From: DASPKT01 sp035626475
Lineage (GTDB): Bacteria; Pseudomonadota; Alphaproteobacteria; Azospirillales; Azospirillaceae
Assembly: GCA_035626475.1 (NCBI GenBank)
Contig: DASPNP010000041.1
Coordinates: 62,001-126,000 of the forward strand
Direction of reading: 5' to 3'
DNA length: 64,000 nt
The number at the start of each line of letters is the position of its first letter. The stretch's first letter is position 1. Under the pieces are notes generated by a model that did not search any database, was not told where the DNA came from, and saw only the letters and a list, made by a program, of their open reading frames with translations. Shown piece after piece: positions 45,574 to 54,201 of this stretch. The translations under genes and the position numbers were made by a program.

Positions 45574-46605
45574 TCAGATGAAGGTCAACGCAACGGTAGC
45601 GAGGACGAAAAGGAACAGCGTCTCGCCCACCACCACCGCCACATGCCGGCCGCCCAAATCGACCAGCGCCTTCAGCGAGGTCTTCACCCCCAACGCGGCG
45701 ATGGCGGCGATCAGCAGCCAGCGGGACGCCGTCTCCATGGCGAAGCGCACCGTCTCCGGGATCAGCCCGGCGCTGTTGATGCCCAGGATCACCGCGAAGG
45801 CGACGGCGAACCAGGGAAAGGGCGGCTTGCCCTCGCCGCTGTCGCGGAACGCGATGGCGATCGCCAGCACCACGACCGGCAGCATGGCGACGCGCAGCAG
45901 CTTGACGTAGGTGGCGACGTTGCCAGCCTCGTCCGAGACGGCGTAGCCCGCGCCCACCACCTGCGCCACGTCATGGATGGTGGCGCCCAGCAGCATGCCG
46001 ATATGGATGGCGTCGAAGCCCAGCGCGGCATAGGCGATGGGATAGGCGATCATGGCGATGGTGGAGAGCGTGGTCACCGCGATGACGGTGAACAGCACGT
46101 CCCTATCCTCCAGCTTGCCGCCCTTGGGCAGGGCCGCGGCGATGGCGAGCGCGGCCGAGGCGCCGCAGATGGCGACCGCCCCGCCGGTCAGCAGGCCGAA
46201 GCGCCAGGACCGCCCGAACAGCTTCGAGAACGCCAGGCCCGAGGCGATGGTGGCGGCGACGCAGACCAGCACCAGCACGATGGGCGCCACGCCCAGCCCG
46301 GCGATCTGGCCGAAGGTCACCCGCGCGCCCAGCAGCGCCACCCCCAACCGCAGCAGGGTGGTGGAGGTCAGCTGCACGCCCGGCTTGCACTTCGGGTCGT
46401 CGTTCAGGAAGTGGAAGGCCATGCCCAGCAGCAGGGCGAACAGCGTCGCCGGCGCGCCGTAATGCCCGGCCAGCCAAGTGGAGGCGGTGGCGACGGTGGC
46501 GGCCAGCAGCACGCCGGGCATCATGCGCTCGGCATAGGCGCGGGTGCGGGCGACGCGGCCGGTCGCCATCGGCTCGACCGCCGGCTCGATCATCGGCGCG
46601 CTCAT
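45574..46605 (-). CDS. suyZ: UPF0324 membrane protein, candidate sulfite exporter SuyZ
   Basis: 343-residue inner-membrane protein with about ten hydrophobic segments, UPF0324 (YeiH/PSE) family. The family core TTLLRLGVALLGARVTFGQI and the amphipathic GATIHDVAQVVGAGYAVSDEAGNVATYVKLLRVAMLPVVV (in parts) are present. Members encoded in desulfonation operons (TauZ, SuyZ) are proposed to export sulfite. Between the two sulfolactate dehydrogenase genes, that job fits well. Its start overlaps the comC stop in ATGA. Confidence 0.85.
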   Translation of the reverse strand: MSAPMIEPAVEPMATGRVARTRAYAERMMPGVLLAATVATASTWLAGHYGAPATLFALLLGMAFHFLNDDPKCKPGVQLTSTTLLRLGVALLGARVTFGQIAGLGVAPIVLVLVCVAATIASGLAFSKLFGRSWRFGLLTGGAVAICGASAALAIAAALPKGGKLEDRDVLFTVIAVTTLSTIAMIAYPIAYAALGFDAIHIGMLLGATIHDVAQVVGAGYAVSDEAGNVATYVKLLRVAMLPVVVLAIAIAFRDSGEGKPPFPWFAVAFAVILGINSAGLIPETVRFAMETASRWLLIAAIAALGVKTSLKALVDLGGRHVAVVVGETLFLFVLATVALTFI

Positions 46606-47618
46606 GCCGCACCGTCCAGGATGGCTCGGATCTCGGCATGCAGCGCCGGCGGCAGGGTCACGCCCTCCTTGGCCGCCCGCGCCCGGTTTTCCAGCCGGCG
46701 GGTGCCGGGGAAGCGGGTGCCGGCATCGAGCGCCACCGCGCGGGCCAGCTCCGCCATGCGCGAGGGATAGGCGCCGCCCGAGGCGGGGCCCGGATCGATC
46801 GCCAGGATGGTGTGGCCCAGGCCCGGCGGCCCGCCCTCGGCATCCAGCAGCGAGGTCGCCTCCCAGCCGTAATTGCCGCCGGTCAGCGCCACCGCCAGCA
46901 CCTCGACCATCAGCGCCAGGGCCGAGCCCTTGGCGCCGCCGATCGGCAGCATGGAGCCCTTCAGCGCCGCCTTGGGGTCTGTCGTCGGGTTGCCCTGGGG
47001 GTCCAGCGCCCAGCCCTCGGGGATGGTCTCGCCGGCCTTGTCAGCGGCCATGATGCGGCCGCGCGCCACCTCGGACAGGGCCATGTCCACCACCAGCGGC
47101 GGCGCATCCGGCACCGGGCAGGCGAAGGCGATGGGGTTGGTGCCCATCATCGGCGCCCGGCCGCCCCAGAAGGCCATGGCCTTGGGCGAGTTGCCGAAGA
47201 TCAGCGCGACCAGACCCCGCTCCGCCAGCCGCTCCACCGTCCGGCCCGCCTGGCCGAAATGGTGGGAGCGGTGCAGGGACGCCATGGCGATGCCCTGCTC
47301 GGGCGCCAAGGCGGACAGCCGGTCGATGGCGAGGTCCAATGCGGGATAGGCGAAGCCATGCGCGGCGTCGATGCGCAGCACCGACGGCGCCACACGGTCG
47401 ACCGCGGGCTTGGCGAATCCGTCCACCTTGCCGACGCGCGCCTGGGCGGCGTAGCTCGGCACCCGCGAGAGCCCGTGGCCCTTCTGCCCGTCCGCCTCGG
47501 CGGCGACCAGGGCGCGGGCGGTGGCGAGCGCGTTGTCGGGCGCGGTTCGGCTGGCGGCGAGGGCATCGAAGGCGAGGCGTTCCGCCTCCTCGAGGCCCAG
47601 GCGCACGGGTCCGCTCAT
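46602..47618 (-). CDS. comC: Ldh2/YlbC-type dehydrogenase, ComC-like ((R)-sulfolactate dehydrogenase candidate)
   Basis: 338-residue NAD(P)-dependent malate/L-lactate/sulfolactate dehydrogenase-family protein. Family marks: HGLSRVPSYAAQARVG, the catalytic region RSHHFGQAGRTVERLAERGLVALIFGNSP, GTNPIAFACPVPD and GSALALMVEVLAVALTGG. The ATG at 47618 follows GGAG. In organisms that use (S)-sulfolactate, ComC reduces sulfopyruvate to (R)-sulfolactate, the substrate of SuyAB. Being between suyB and suyZ, it most likely works this way together with SlcC. Confidence 0.87.
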   Translation of the reverse strand: MSGPVRLGLEEAERLAFDALAASRTAPDNALATARALVAAEADGQKGHGLSRVPSYAAQARVGKVDGFAKPAVDRVAPSVLRIDAAHGFAYPALDLAIDRLSALAPEQGIAMASLHRSHHFGQAGRTVERLAERGLVALIFGNSPKAMAFWGGRAPMMGTNPIAFACPVPDAPPLVVDMALSEVARGRIMAADKAGETIPEGWALDPQGNPTTDPKAALKGSMLPIGGAKGSALALMVEVLAVALTGGNYGWEATSLLDAEGGPPGLGHTILAIDPGPASGGAYPSRMAELARAVALDAGTRFPGTRRLENRARAAKEGVTLPPALHAEIRAILDGAA

Positions 47619-47703
47619 GATGGCTCCGGAAGAAAAGAGGGGCGGCGGCAATGAGCCACCGCCGCCCCAGAAAGGCGTCTATGCGGGAGAACGCCTATCT
47701 CAA

Positions 47704-48876
47704 TCACGCGCTGCGGTACAGCTTGGTCATCACGAACTCGCGGTGGCCCAATGCCTCCGCCGCCGTCAGCCGGCCGTTCGCGGTCTTGACGATGCAGTCG
47801 ATCAGCACGTCGCCGGACTGGTCGATGCTCATCTCCCGCTTCACGATGCCCGACACGTCGACGTCGATATGCTCCGACATGACGCGCATGGTGCGCGGGT
47901 TGCCGGTGATCTTGATGACCGGGATGATGGGGTGGCCGATGACGTTGCCCTGGCCCGTGGGGAAGCAGTGGACGACATAGCCGGCCGCCGCCATCAGGGT
48001 CACGCACTCCGCCGCGGCCGAGGAGGTGTCCATGAAGTAGAGGCCGGGGCCCCTGGCCGGCGCCTCCGCCGGCTCCAGCACGTCGATGTAGCTGACTCGT
48101 CTGCCGATCTTCTCGAGATTGCCCAGCGCCTTCTCCTCGATGGTGGTCAGGCCGCCCTCGATGTTGCCGCGGGTCGGCTGGCTCTCGGAGAGGTCGTTGG
48201 TCTTGTGCGCCTCGATCACGTCGTTCTGGTAGGCGCTCCAGGTGCGCATGAACTTCTCGGCCACCTCGGGGGTCGCGGCGCGGGCGGCGCAGAGATGCTC
48301 GGCGCCGGTGATCTCGGATGTCTCGCCGAAGACGCCGTAGATGCCGCCCGGGATCAGCTTGTCGTACATGTTGCCGACCGCCGGGCAGGAGGCGAGGCCG
48401 GTGGTGGTGTCGCTCTCGCCGCACTTGGCCGAGACCCACAGCTCCGAGACGTCGCACTCCTCGCGCAGATGGCCGGAGGTCGCGTGCACGAACTCCTTCG
48501 CCGCGCGCGACGCGGTGGCGATGGTATTGATGTCGCCATTGCCCTCGATCGAGAAGCCCACGACCGGCTTGCCGGTGGCGGCGATGCCGTCAACCACCCG
48601 CTTGGTCCAGCCGGGCTCGATCCCGATCACCACGCAGGCCGCCACGTTGGGATTGGCGCCGGTGCCGATGATGGTGCGGAAATGCAGGTCCAGATCGGCG
48701 CCGAACTGCAGCCGCCCATAGGCGTGCGGCAGGGCGATGGTGCCCTTGATGTTGTTCGCGACCGCCTCGCAGGCGGCGTTGGAGATGTCGTCCACCGGCA
48801 GGATGGCGACGAAGTTGCGGACGCCGACTCGGCCGTTCTCGCGCCGGTAGCCCCAGAATTTGCCGTTGCTCGCCAT
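47704..48876 (-). CDS. suyB: (R)-sulfolactate sulfo-lyase subunit beta
   Basis: 390-residue large subunit of the UxaA-family lyase that splits (R)-sulfolactate into pyruvate and sulfite in the cytoplasm. The start WGYRRENGRVGVRN, the DDISNAACEAVANNIKG stretch, LWVSAKCGESDTT and TKGN-like TRGNIEGGLTTIEEKALGN match SuyB as I know it and differ from altronate dehydratase, which begins GYxRxDGRxGTRN and has other inner motifs. The C-terminus LTAAEALGHREFV is also SuyB-like. Start supported by GGGAG; the gene lies 15 bases after suyA. Confidence 0.92.
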   Translation of the reverse strand: MASNGKFWGYRRENGRVGVRNFVAILPVDDISNAACEAVANNIKGTIALPHAYGRLQFGADLDLHFRTIIGTGANPNVAACVVIGIEPGWTKRVVDGIAATGKPVVGFSIEGNGDINTIATASRAAKEFVHATSGHLREECDVSELWVSAKCGESDTTTGLASCPAVGNMYDKLIPGGIYGVFGETSEITGAEHLCAARAATPEVAEKFMRTWSAYQNDVIEAHKTNDLSESQPTRGNIEGGLTTIEEKALGNLEKIGRRVSYIDVLEPAEAPARGPGLYFMDTSSAAAECVTLMAAAGYVVHCFPTGQGNVIGHPIIPVIKITGNPRTMRVMSEHIDVDVSGIVKREMSIDQSGDVLIDCIVKTANGRLTAAEALGHREFVMTKLYRSA

Positions 48877-48891
48877 GTCAGGGCTCCCGCG

Positions 48892-49179
48892 CTACCAGCG
48901 CTTGGTCTTGAGATTGTGGACGTGGACGTGGTCGCCGCGGCCGACGCCCGCCACCAGCCGGCCGATATCCTCGCCGTATTTGATGATGGTGCCGCCCTCC
49001 GCCATGTCCGCCAGCGCCACCTTGTGGCCGATCGGGATGTCCTTGGTGACGGCGATGCGGAACTCGCTGTCGTCCTCCAGGCAGACGGCCAGCAGCTCGG
49101 CGCCGGCCGTCACGCCCTCGACGACGACGACGCCGACATTGTCCTTCTTGTCGTGGATCAGCAGGTGCGGGGCTGGCAC
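48892..49179 (-). CDS. suyA: (R)-sulfolactate sulfo-lyase subunit alpha
   Basis: 95-residue SAF-domain small subunit of sulfolactate sulfo-lyase. It has the SAF core DIPIGHKVALADMAEGGTIIKYGEDIGRLV and the C-terminus HVHNLKTKRW, both characteristic of SuyA and not of the N-terminal part of altronate dehydratase, which is normally fused or lacks this tail. GTG start with AGGAG nine bases upstream. First gene of the operon; a 16-base element shared with the sugar operon lies 50 bases upstream of the start. Confidence 0.93.
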   Translation of the reverse strand: MPAPHLLIHDKKDNVGVVVVEGVTAGAELLAVCLEDDSEFRIAVTKDIPIGHKVALADMAEGGTIIKYGEDIGRLVAGVGRGDHVHVHNLKTKRW

Positions 49180-49226
49180 GGGACGCGTCTCCTCTCGGGC
49201 ATGGGATCAGGCCGGGAAAATCCAAC

Positions 49227-49244
49227 TCTTATATAAGATAGAAG
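49227..49244 (-). promoter_or_regulatory. Candidate GntR operator in front of suyA
   Basis: On the minus strand it reads CTTCTATCTTATATAAGA. The core TCTTATATAAGA (49227-49238) is a perfect 12-base palindrome. The 16-base part CTTCTATCTTATATAA is identical to that at 33465-33480. It lies in the gap between divergent suyA and the GntR regulator gene, the classic place for a self-regulating repressor. Overlap with a -10 element is possible. Confidence 0.7.
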
Positions 49245-49317
49245 TTAGCGGAACGTGGACAGGCCCGCAAGCGGGACGTAGGATGGCGGCGACGCGCAGA
49301 ATGGCAGGCCCACCCCC

Positions 49318-50043
49318 TTGGCAGTGACCGATCCCCCCGGCTTCCGGCCGCTCTACCGGCAGGTCTACGAGTATCTGGTGCGCCAGGTCTCCGACGGCGC
49401 TTGGCGTCCGGGTGAGTCGCTGCCGTCCGAGCAGGCGCTGGCGCGCGAGCTGGGCGTCAGCCAGGGCACGGTGCGCAAGGCGCTGGACGCGCTGGCGGTC
49501 GAAGGGGTGATGGAGCGGCGCCAGGGCAAGGGCACCTTCGTCGCCGCCAACACGCAGGAGCGCTCGCTCTTCAAGTTCTTCCGGCTGGCCCGCCCGGGCG
49601 GCGCCCGCCTCACGCCGCAGCCGGGGGAGGAGACGGTGCGCCGCCGCGCCGCCACCCAGGCCGACATCGCCAAGCTGGGCCTGTCCAAGGGCGACAAGGT
49701 GGTGGAGATCCGCCGCGTGCGCCTGGTGGAGGGCGAGCCGGCCGCGTCGGAGACCATCGTGGTGCCGGCCGCGATCTTCCCCGAGCTGGAGCAGAAGGCG
49801 CCGCTGCCCAACGCGCTCTACTCGATCTACCAGAGCGACTACGGCATCAACATCTCCGCCGCGCACGAGGAGCTGCGCGCCGATCTGGCGCGGGCGGAGG
49901 ACCAGGAGCGTCTGGGCCTGGAGCCCGGCACGCCCGTGCTGCAGGTGGAGCGGCTGGCCGTGGCGCTGGACGGGCGCACGGTGGAATGGCGCCTCACCCG
50001 CTTCGACACGCGCCGCACCGTCTATTCGGTCACGCTGACCTGA
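49318..50043 (+). CDS. GntR family regulator, HutC subfamily
   Basis: 241-residue transcription regulator. The N-terminal winged helix (about residues 10-75) has ESLPSEQALARELGVSQGTVRKALDALAVEGVMERRQGKGTFV (in parts), and the C-terminal UTRA domain, which binds the effector, has SIYQSDYGINISAAHEELRADLA. The start is TTG 49318 or GTG 49324; neither has a strong ribosome site. It is divergent from suyA and 37 bases upstream of the GH31 gene. It is the best candidate to bind the shared TCTTATATAA elements and to sense a sulfonated sugar or sulfolactate. Confidence 0.92.
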   Translation: MAVTDPPGFRPLYRQVYEYLVRQVSDGAWRPGESLPSEQALARELGVSQGTVRKALDALAVEGVMERRQGKGTFVAANTQERSLFKFFRLARPGGARLTPQPGEETVRRRAATQADIAKLGLSKGDKVVEIRRVRLVEGEPAASETIVVPAAIFPELEQKAPLPNALYSIYQSDYGINISAAHEELRADLARAEDQERLGLEPGTPVLQVERLAVALDGRTVEWRLTRFDTRRTVYSVTLT

Positions 50044-50080
50044 ACGAGAGGGCCCGCGCAGACGGGCACAGGGAGATCCC

Positions 50081-52180
50081 ATGAGCACCATCGAGACCGT
50101 CGTCGACAACTGGCCCTCCCCCAACTGGGGCCGCATCCCGCCCGTCACCGTCACCGGCCCGGCGCGGCAGGAGGGGGCGGGGCGCATATTGCTGCCCACC
50201 AGTTCAGGCGACCTGCGGGTCTCGCTCTATCCGTTCGGCTTCCGACTGCGCTCGGCGCCCCGCGCCATCGGCGGCTACGGCATGCTGAACGCCGAACCGG
50301 CGGAGGAGCCGGTGACCCTCGCCACGGCCGAGGGGCAGACCATCCTGGAGGGCGGCGGGCTGAAGCTGGTCATCGGCCACGAGCCCTTCAGCTTCGAGCT
50401 GACGAAGGCCGGCACGGTGGTCCAGCGCTCCCCCACCGACGGGCATTTCGTCCGCCGCTTCCGCATGCCGCCGCTGGCCAAGCTGGACCGTGGCTGGTTC
50501 GTGACGCTGGACCTCGCCTCGGGCGAGCCGGTCTACGGCCTCGGCGAGAAGTGGGGCAAGCTCGACAAGCGCGGCCAGCTGATCCGCTCGAAGAACGAGG
50601 ACGCGCTGGGGGTGAATGCCGAGCGCTCCTACAAGAACGTGCCCTTCGCCTGGTCGCCGGAGGGCTGGGGCGCCTTCGTCCACACCCCCTCCCCCGTGAC
50701 CCACGGCGTCGGCTTCGCCCCCTGGTCGCAGCGCGCCTACGGGCTGCTGGTCGAGGACGAGGCGCTCGACCTGTTCGTCTTCGCCGGGACCGACGGCGCC
50801 GACCTGATCGCCCGCTACACCGGTCTGACCGGCCGCTCCCCCGTGCCGCCGCTGTGGAGCCTGGGCGTCATCCTGTCCAAGGCCTACTACAAGACGCCGG
50901 AGGAGGTGCTTGAGGTGGCCGCCGAGGTGCGCCGGCGCGGCATGCCCTGCGACACCATCACCTTCGACGGCCGCGCCTGGCAGGACACCGACACCCGCTT
51001 CACCTTCGAGTGGGACCCCAAGCGCTTCAGCGACCCGGGCGCGGTGATCACCAAGCTCAAGGCGATGGACTTCAAGGTCTGCGTCTGGGAGTACCCGCTG
51101 GTCTCGGTCAACAATCCCTGGTTCGCGGAGATGGCGGCCAAGGGCTGGCTGCTGAAGGACCGCCGCACCGGCGAGGCCTTCCGCTACGAATGGGACCTGG
51201 AGCCCTTCGGCCCGGTGCTGACGCCGCTGCCGGCCAGCGGCATCGTCGACTTCACCCATCCCGACGCCTACGCCTTCTGGCGCGACTGCCACAAGCCGCT
51301 GTTCGAGCTGGGCGTCGACATGATCAAGGCGGATTTCGGCGAGCAGATCGAGGACGACATGCAGGCGTCCAACGGCGAGACCGGCCACGCCCTGCACAAT
51401 GTCTACGCCCATCTCTACAATCGCTGCGTCTATGAGGCGGCGGAGCGCTACTGCCAGAGCGGCCCCTTCCTCTTCTCCCGCGCCAGCTGGATCGGCGCCC
51501 AGCGCTATCCGGCGCAGTGGGGCGGCGACCCGCAGGCGGATTGGGAGGGCATGGCCGGGAACCTGCGCGGCGGCCTGTCCTGGGGCATGACGGGGGCGCC
51601 CTACTACGCCACCGACATCGGCGGCTTCTACCGCGACCAGCGCGACGCGGCGCTGTACGTCCGCTGGGCCCAGGCCGCCGTCTACTCCGCCCATATGCGC
51701 CTGCACGGCATCGGCCCGCGCGAGCCCTGGTCCTACGGGCCTGAAGCCGAAGCGGCCGTGCAGGCGGCGCTAGAGCTGCGCTACCGCCTCGTGCCCGTCC
51801 TGCACCGGGCGATGGAGCAGGCGCATGCGACCGGCCTGCCGGTGCAGCGCGCCATGGCGCTCGCCTTCCCCGCCGAGAAGGCGGCCTGGGCCTTCGAGGA
51901 CCAGTTCATGCTGGGCGACGACCTCCTGGTCGCCCCCTGCACCCGCCCCGACGGCAAGGTGGAGGTGTACCTGCCCCAGGGCACCTGGCACCGCTTCGCC
52001 CCCGGCCGCCCGGAGGACAAGACCGCTTTCGAGGGCGGCCGCAGCCACAAGCTGGTGCTGCCCCTGTCCGAGACGGCGGTCTTCGCCCGCGCCGGCGCGG
52101 AGATTCCGCTCGGGCCGGCGGTGAAGCACACCGGCGAGCTGGGCGGCGAGGTCCGGGTGGCGGAGGTGTGGCGGGGGTGA
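50081..52180 (+). CDS. Glycoside hydrolase family 31, YicI-like; candidate sulfoquinovosidase
   Basis: 699-residue retaining alpha-glycosidase. The nucleophile is D418 in IKADFGE and the acid/base D483 in WGGD. YicI-like features are strong: FTFEWDPKRFSDP, FSRASWIGAQRYPAQWGGD, AGNLRGGLSWGMTG, DIGGF and SAHMRLHG. This is the alpha-xylosidase branch, not the YihQ branch, whose QDW...R...W sulfonate site I do not see. In the loop where YicI has aromatic residues it has GRAWQDTDTR (297-306). It has no signal peptide and is probably cytosolic. Context suggests a sulfoquinovoside substrate; alpha-xylosides remain possible. Confidence 0.9.
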   Translation: MSTIETVVDNWPSPNWGRIPPVTVTGPARQEGAGRILLPTSSGDLRVSLYPFGFRLRSAPRAIGGYGMLNAEPAEEPVTLATAEGQTILEGGGLKLVIGHEPFSFELTKAGTVVQRSPTDGHFVRRFRMPPLAKLDRGWFVTLDLASGEPVYGLGEKWGKLDKRGQLIRSKNEDALGVNAERSYKNVPFAWSPEGWGAFVHTPSPVTHGVGFAPWSQRAYGLLVEDEALDLFVFAGTDGADLIARYTGLTGRSPVPPLWSLGVILSKAYYKTPEEVLEVAAEVRRRGMPCDTITFDGRAWQDTDTRFTFEWDPKRFSDPGAVITKLKAMDFKVCVWEYPLVSVNNPWFAEMAAKGWLLKDRRTGEAFRYEWDLEPFGPVLTPLPASGIVDFTHPDAYAFWRDCHKPLFELGVDMIKADFGEQIEDDMQASNGETGHALHNVYAHLYNRCVYEAAERYCQSGPFLFSRASWIGAQRYPAQWGGDPQADWEGMAGNLRGGLSWGMTGAPYYATDIGGFYRDQRDAALYVRWAQAAVYSAHMRLHGIGPREPWSYGPEAEAAVQAALELRYRLVPVLHRAMEQAHATGLPVQRAMALAFPAEKAAWAFEDQFMLGDDLLVAPCTRPDGKVEVYLPQGTWHRFAPGRPEDKTAFEGGRSHKLVLPLSETAVFARAGAEIPLGPAVKHTGELGGEVRVAEVWRG

Positions 52181-52186
52181 GCAAAA

Positions 52187-52378
52187 ATCCTTCTCCCCTT
52201 GCGGGAGAAGGGTGGGACCCGCCGCGAAGCGGTGGGGGGATGAGGGGTGGCCCGGCGGAGCTGGGCCTTCTCAACGGCATAGCTCGATCCAAGGGTGGAG
52301 AACGCCCGGCTGCGCCGGTCGACCCCTCACCCTCCCACGCTTCGCGCGGGTCCCTCCCTCTCCCGCAAGGGGAGAGGG
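52187..52378. repeat. Type B long inverted repeat
   Basis: Arms TTCTCCCCTTGCGGGAGAAGG and CTCTCCCGCAAGGGGAGAGGG-type, with inner GATGAGGGGTGG and ACCCCTCACCCTCCC words. It lies between the convergent GH31 gene and glpD. Confidence 0.85.
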
Positions 52379-52387
52379 AAACTTCGG

Positions 52388-53890
52388 CTAAGCCCCCATC
52401 GCCGCGCGCACCGCATCCCTCTGCCCGGCGTCAAGGTGCAGCCCGAGCTTCGACCGGCGCCACAGCACGTCGTCCGCCGTGCGGGCCCATTCCTCAGCCC
52501 GGAGATAATCCAGTTCCGCCTCGGTGAGGCCGGCGCCGAAGTCGCGGCCGAGATCCTGCCAGCGGGTGGCCTTGCCCAGGATCGCCTCCACCCGCGTGCC
52601 GTAGGCGCGGGCCAGGCGGCGCAGCGCCTCCGCCGGCGCCCAGGGGAAGCGGCGGCCCAGGTCGGTGAGGAAGCGGTCGAAGTCGGCGTCCTCGATGTCG
52701 CCGCCGGGCAGCGGCACGGTCGCCGTCCAGGGCGCGGCCGACCGGCCCATGGCGGGCAGCAGCCGCAGCAGCGCGTCCTCCGCCAGCTTGCGGTAGGTGG
52801 TGATCTTGCCGCCGAAGACGCTCAAGGACGGCGCGCCGCCACCGGGCGAGTCGGGGGCGGGAGCGTCCAGGTCCAGCGTGTAGTCGCGGGTGATGGCCGA
52901 CACGTTGGCGGTGCCGTCGTCATAGAGCGGCCGCACGCCGGAATAGGTCCAGACCACCTGCGACGGGTCGATGGGCGTGCGGAAATACTCGCTGGCCAGC
53001 CGGCACAGGTAGGAGACCTCGTCCGGGCCGCAGGCGACGTCGGCCGGCTCGCCCTCGAAGGGGATGTCGGTGGTGCCGATCAGGGTGAAGTCGCGCTCGT
53101 AGGGGATGGCGAAGACGATGCGGTTGTCGGCATTCTGCAGCGTGTAGCATTGCGGCCCGTCATAGAGCTTGCGCACGACGATGTGGCTGCCCTTCACCAG
53201 CCGCACGCCCTGGCTGTTGGAGCGGCGGCCGATGGCGCGCTGCGTGTCCATGACCCAGGGGCCGGCGGCGTTCACCAGCGCCTTGGCGCGCACCGCCCGC
53301 TCGGTCCCGTCCTCCCCCTCCAGCGTCGCCAGCCAGTGGCCGTCCTCGCGCCGGGCGGAGGTGACCTTGGTACGGGTGAGGATGACGGCGCCCCGGGCCG
53401 CCGCATCCATGGCGTTCAGCGCCACCAGCCGGCTGTCCTCGACCCAGCAGTCCGAGTACTCGAAGCCCAGGGTGAATTCCGGCTTCAGCGGCTGGCCCGC
53501 CGGATCCCGGCCCAGCCGGATCGTGCGCGTCGCCGGAAGCTGCTTGCGGCCGCCGAGATGGTCGTAGATGAACAGGCCGGTGCGCAGCACGAAGGCCGGG
53601 CGCAGCCCCTTATGGTGCGGCAGCACGAAGCGCAGCGGCCAGATGATGTGGGGTGCTGCGCGCAGCAGCACCTCGCGCTCATTCAAGGATTCGCGCACCA
53701 GCCGGAACTCGTAGTGCTCCAGATAGCGCAGGCCGCCATGGATCAGCTTGGAGCTGGCGGCCGATGTGGCCGAGGCGAGATCCGCCTTCTCCGCCAGCAG
53801 CACGCTCAGGCCCCGGCCCGCGGCGTCGCGCGCGATGCCGGCGCCGTTGATGCCGCCGCCGACGATCAGCAGGTCGACGCTCTCGCTCAT
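52388..53890 (-). CDS. glpD: Glycerol-3-phosphate dehydrogenase (FAD, aerobic type)
   Basis: 500-residue FAD-dependent membrane-associated enzyme oxidising glycerol 3-phosphate to dihydroxyacetone phosphate. The FAD-binding motif is VGGGINGAGIARDAAGRGLSVLLAE, and the DLASATSAASSKLIHGGLRYLEHYEF region (read in parts) is GlpD-specific. The conserved GGKITTYRKLAEDALL is present, as is the TYSGVRPL motif. It follows glpK functionally but lies on the far side of the GH31 gene. It is divergent from the MFS transporter across a gap with a weaker copy of the operator. Confidence 0.95.
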   Translation of the reverse strand: MSESVDLLIVGGGINGAGIARDAAGRGLSVLLAEKADLASATSAASSKLIHGGLRYLEHYEFRLVRESLNEREVLLRAAPHIIWPLRFVLPHHKGLRPAFVLRTGLFIYDHLGGRKQLPATRTIRLGRDPAGQPLKPEFTLGFEYSDCWVEDSRLVALNAMDAAARGAVILTRTKVTSARREDGHWLATLEGEDGTERAVRAKALVNAAGPWVMDTQRAIGRRSNSQGVRLVKGSHIVVRKLYDGPQCYTLQNADNRIVFAIPYERDFTLIGTTDIPFEGEPADVACGPDEVSYLCRLASEYFRTPIDPSQVVWTYSGVRPLYDDGTANVSAITRDYTLDLDAPAPDSPGGGAPSLSVFGGKITTYRKLAEDALLRLLPAMGRSAAPWTATVPLPGGDIEDADFDRFLTDLGRRFPWAPAEALRRLARAYGTRVEAILGKATRWQDLGRDFGAGLTEAELDYLRAEEWARTADDVLWRRSKLGLHLDAGQRDAVRAAMGA

Positions 53891-53967
53891 CCCATCCCTC
53901 CAGCCAGTTTGGCGGCGGCATCATGGGCCGCCCGCGCGATCGGGGCAAGCGCATGCTGCACTGCACT

Positions 53968-53984
53968 CATATGTCTTATATATG
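53968..53984. promoter_or_regulatory. Weak copy of the TCTTATATA element
   Basis: CATATGTCTTATATATG lies in the 311-base gap between glpD and the MFS gene. TCTTATATA (53974-53982) matches the core of the two stronger sites, and CATAT/ATATG arms give partial symmetry. The rest of the gap has no gene: a GC-rich leader of about 200 bases precedes the MFS start. Confidence 0.45.
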
Positions 53985-54201
53985 TTGTGTTATAGACGCC
54001 TCATGGTAGCGTCGCTCCCAGAGGGGAGCCTCGCCCGCCTTGCGGCGGCGGCGCGATCCGGGCAGTGTGCAGGACGAAGGTGGTAGGACGCTCAGCCGAG
54101 CGGCGCCCGCAGAGGCGCCCCGGCCGTCGTCCGGTTCGGAGCCGGGTCAGGGAGAGGCGTCCGGGACGGGTTCCCGCGGCGCCGGTGGGAGATAGGGCAT
54201 C

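Noticed and set aside
47704..49179. Altronate/galactarate dehydratase (UxaA/GarD) for the two-gene lyase
   Set aside because: The start motif, inner segments and C-terminal tail of both subunits fit SuyB and SuyA better, and the surrounding dehydrogenases and exporter match sulfolactate metabolism.
50081..52180. Direct assignment of the GH31 gene as YihQ sulfoquinovosidase
   Set aside because: The YihQ sulfonate-binding signature is not seen and the protein is YicI-like; only context suggests the activity.
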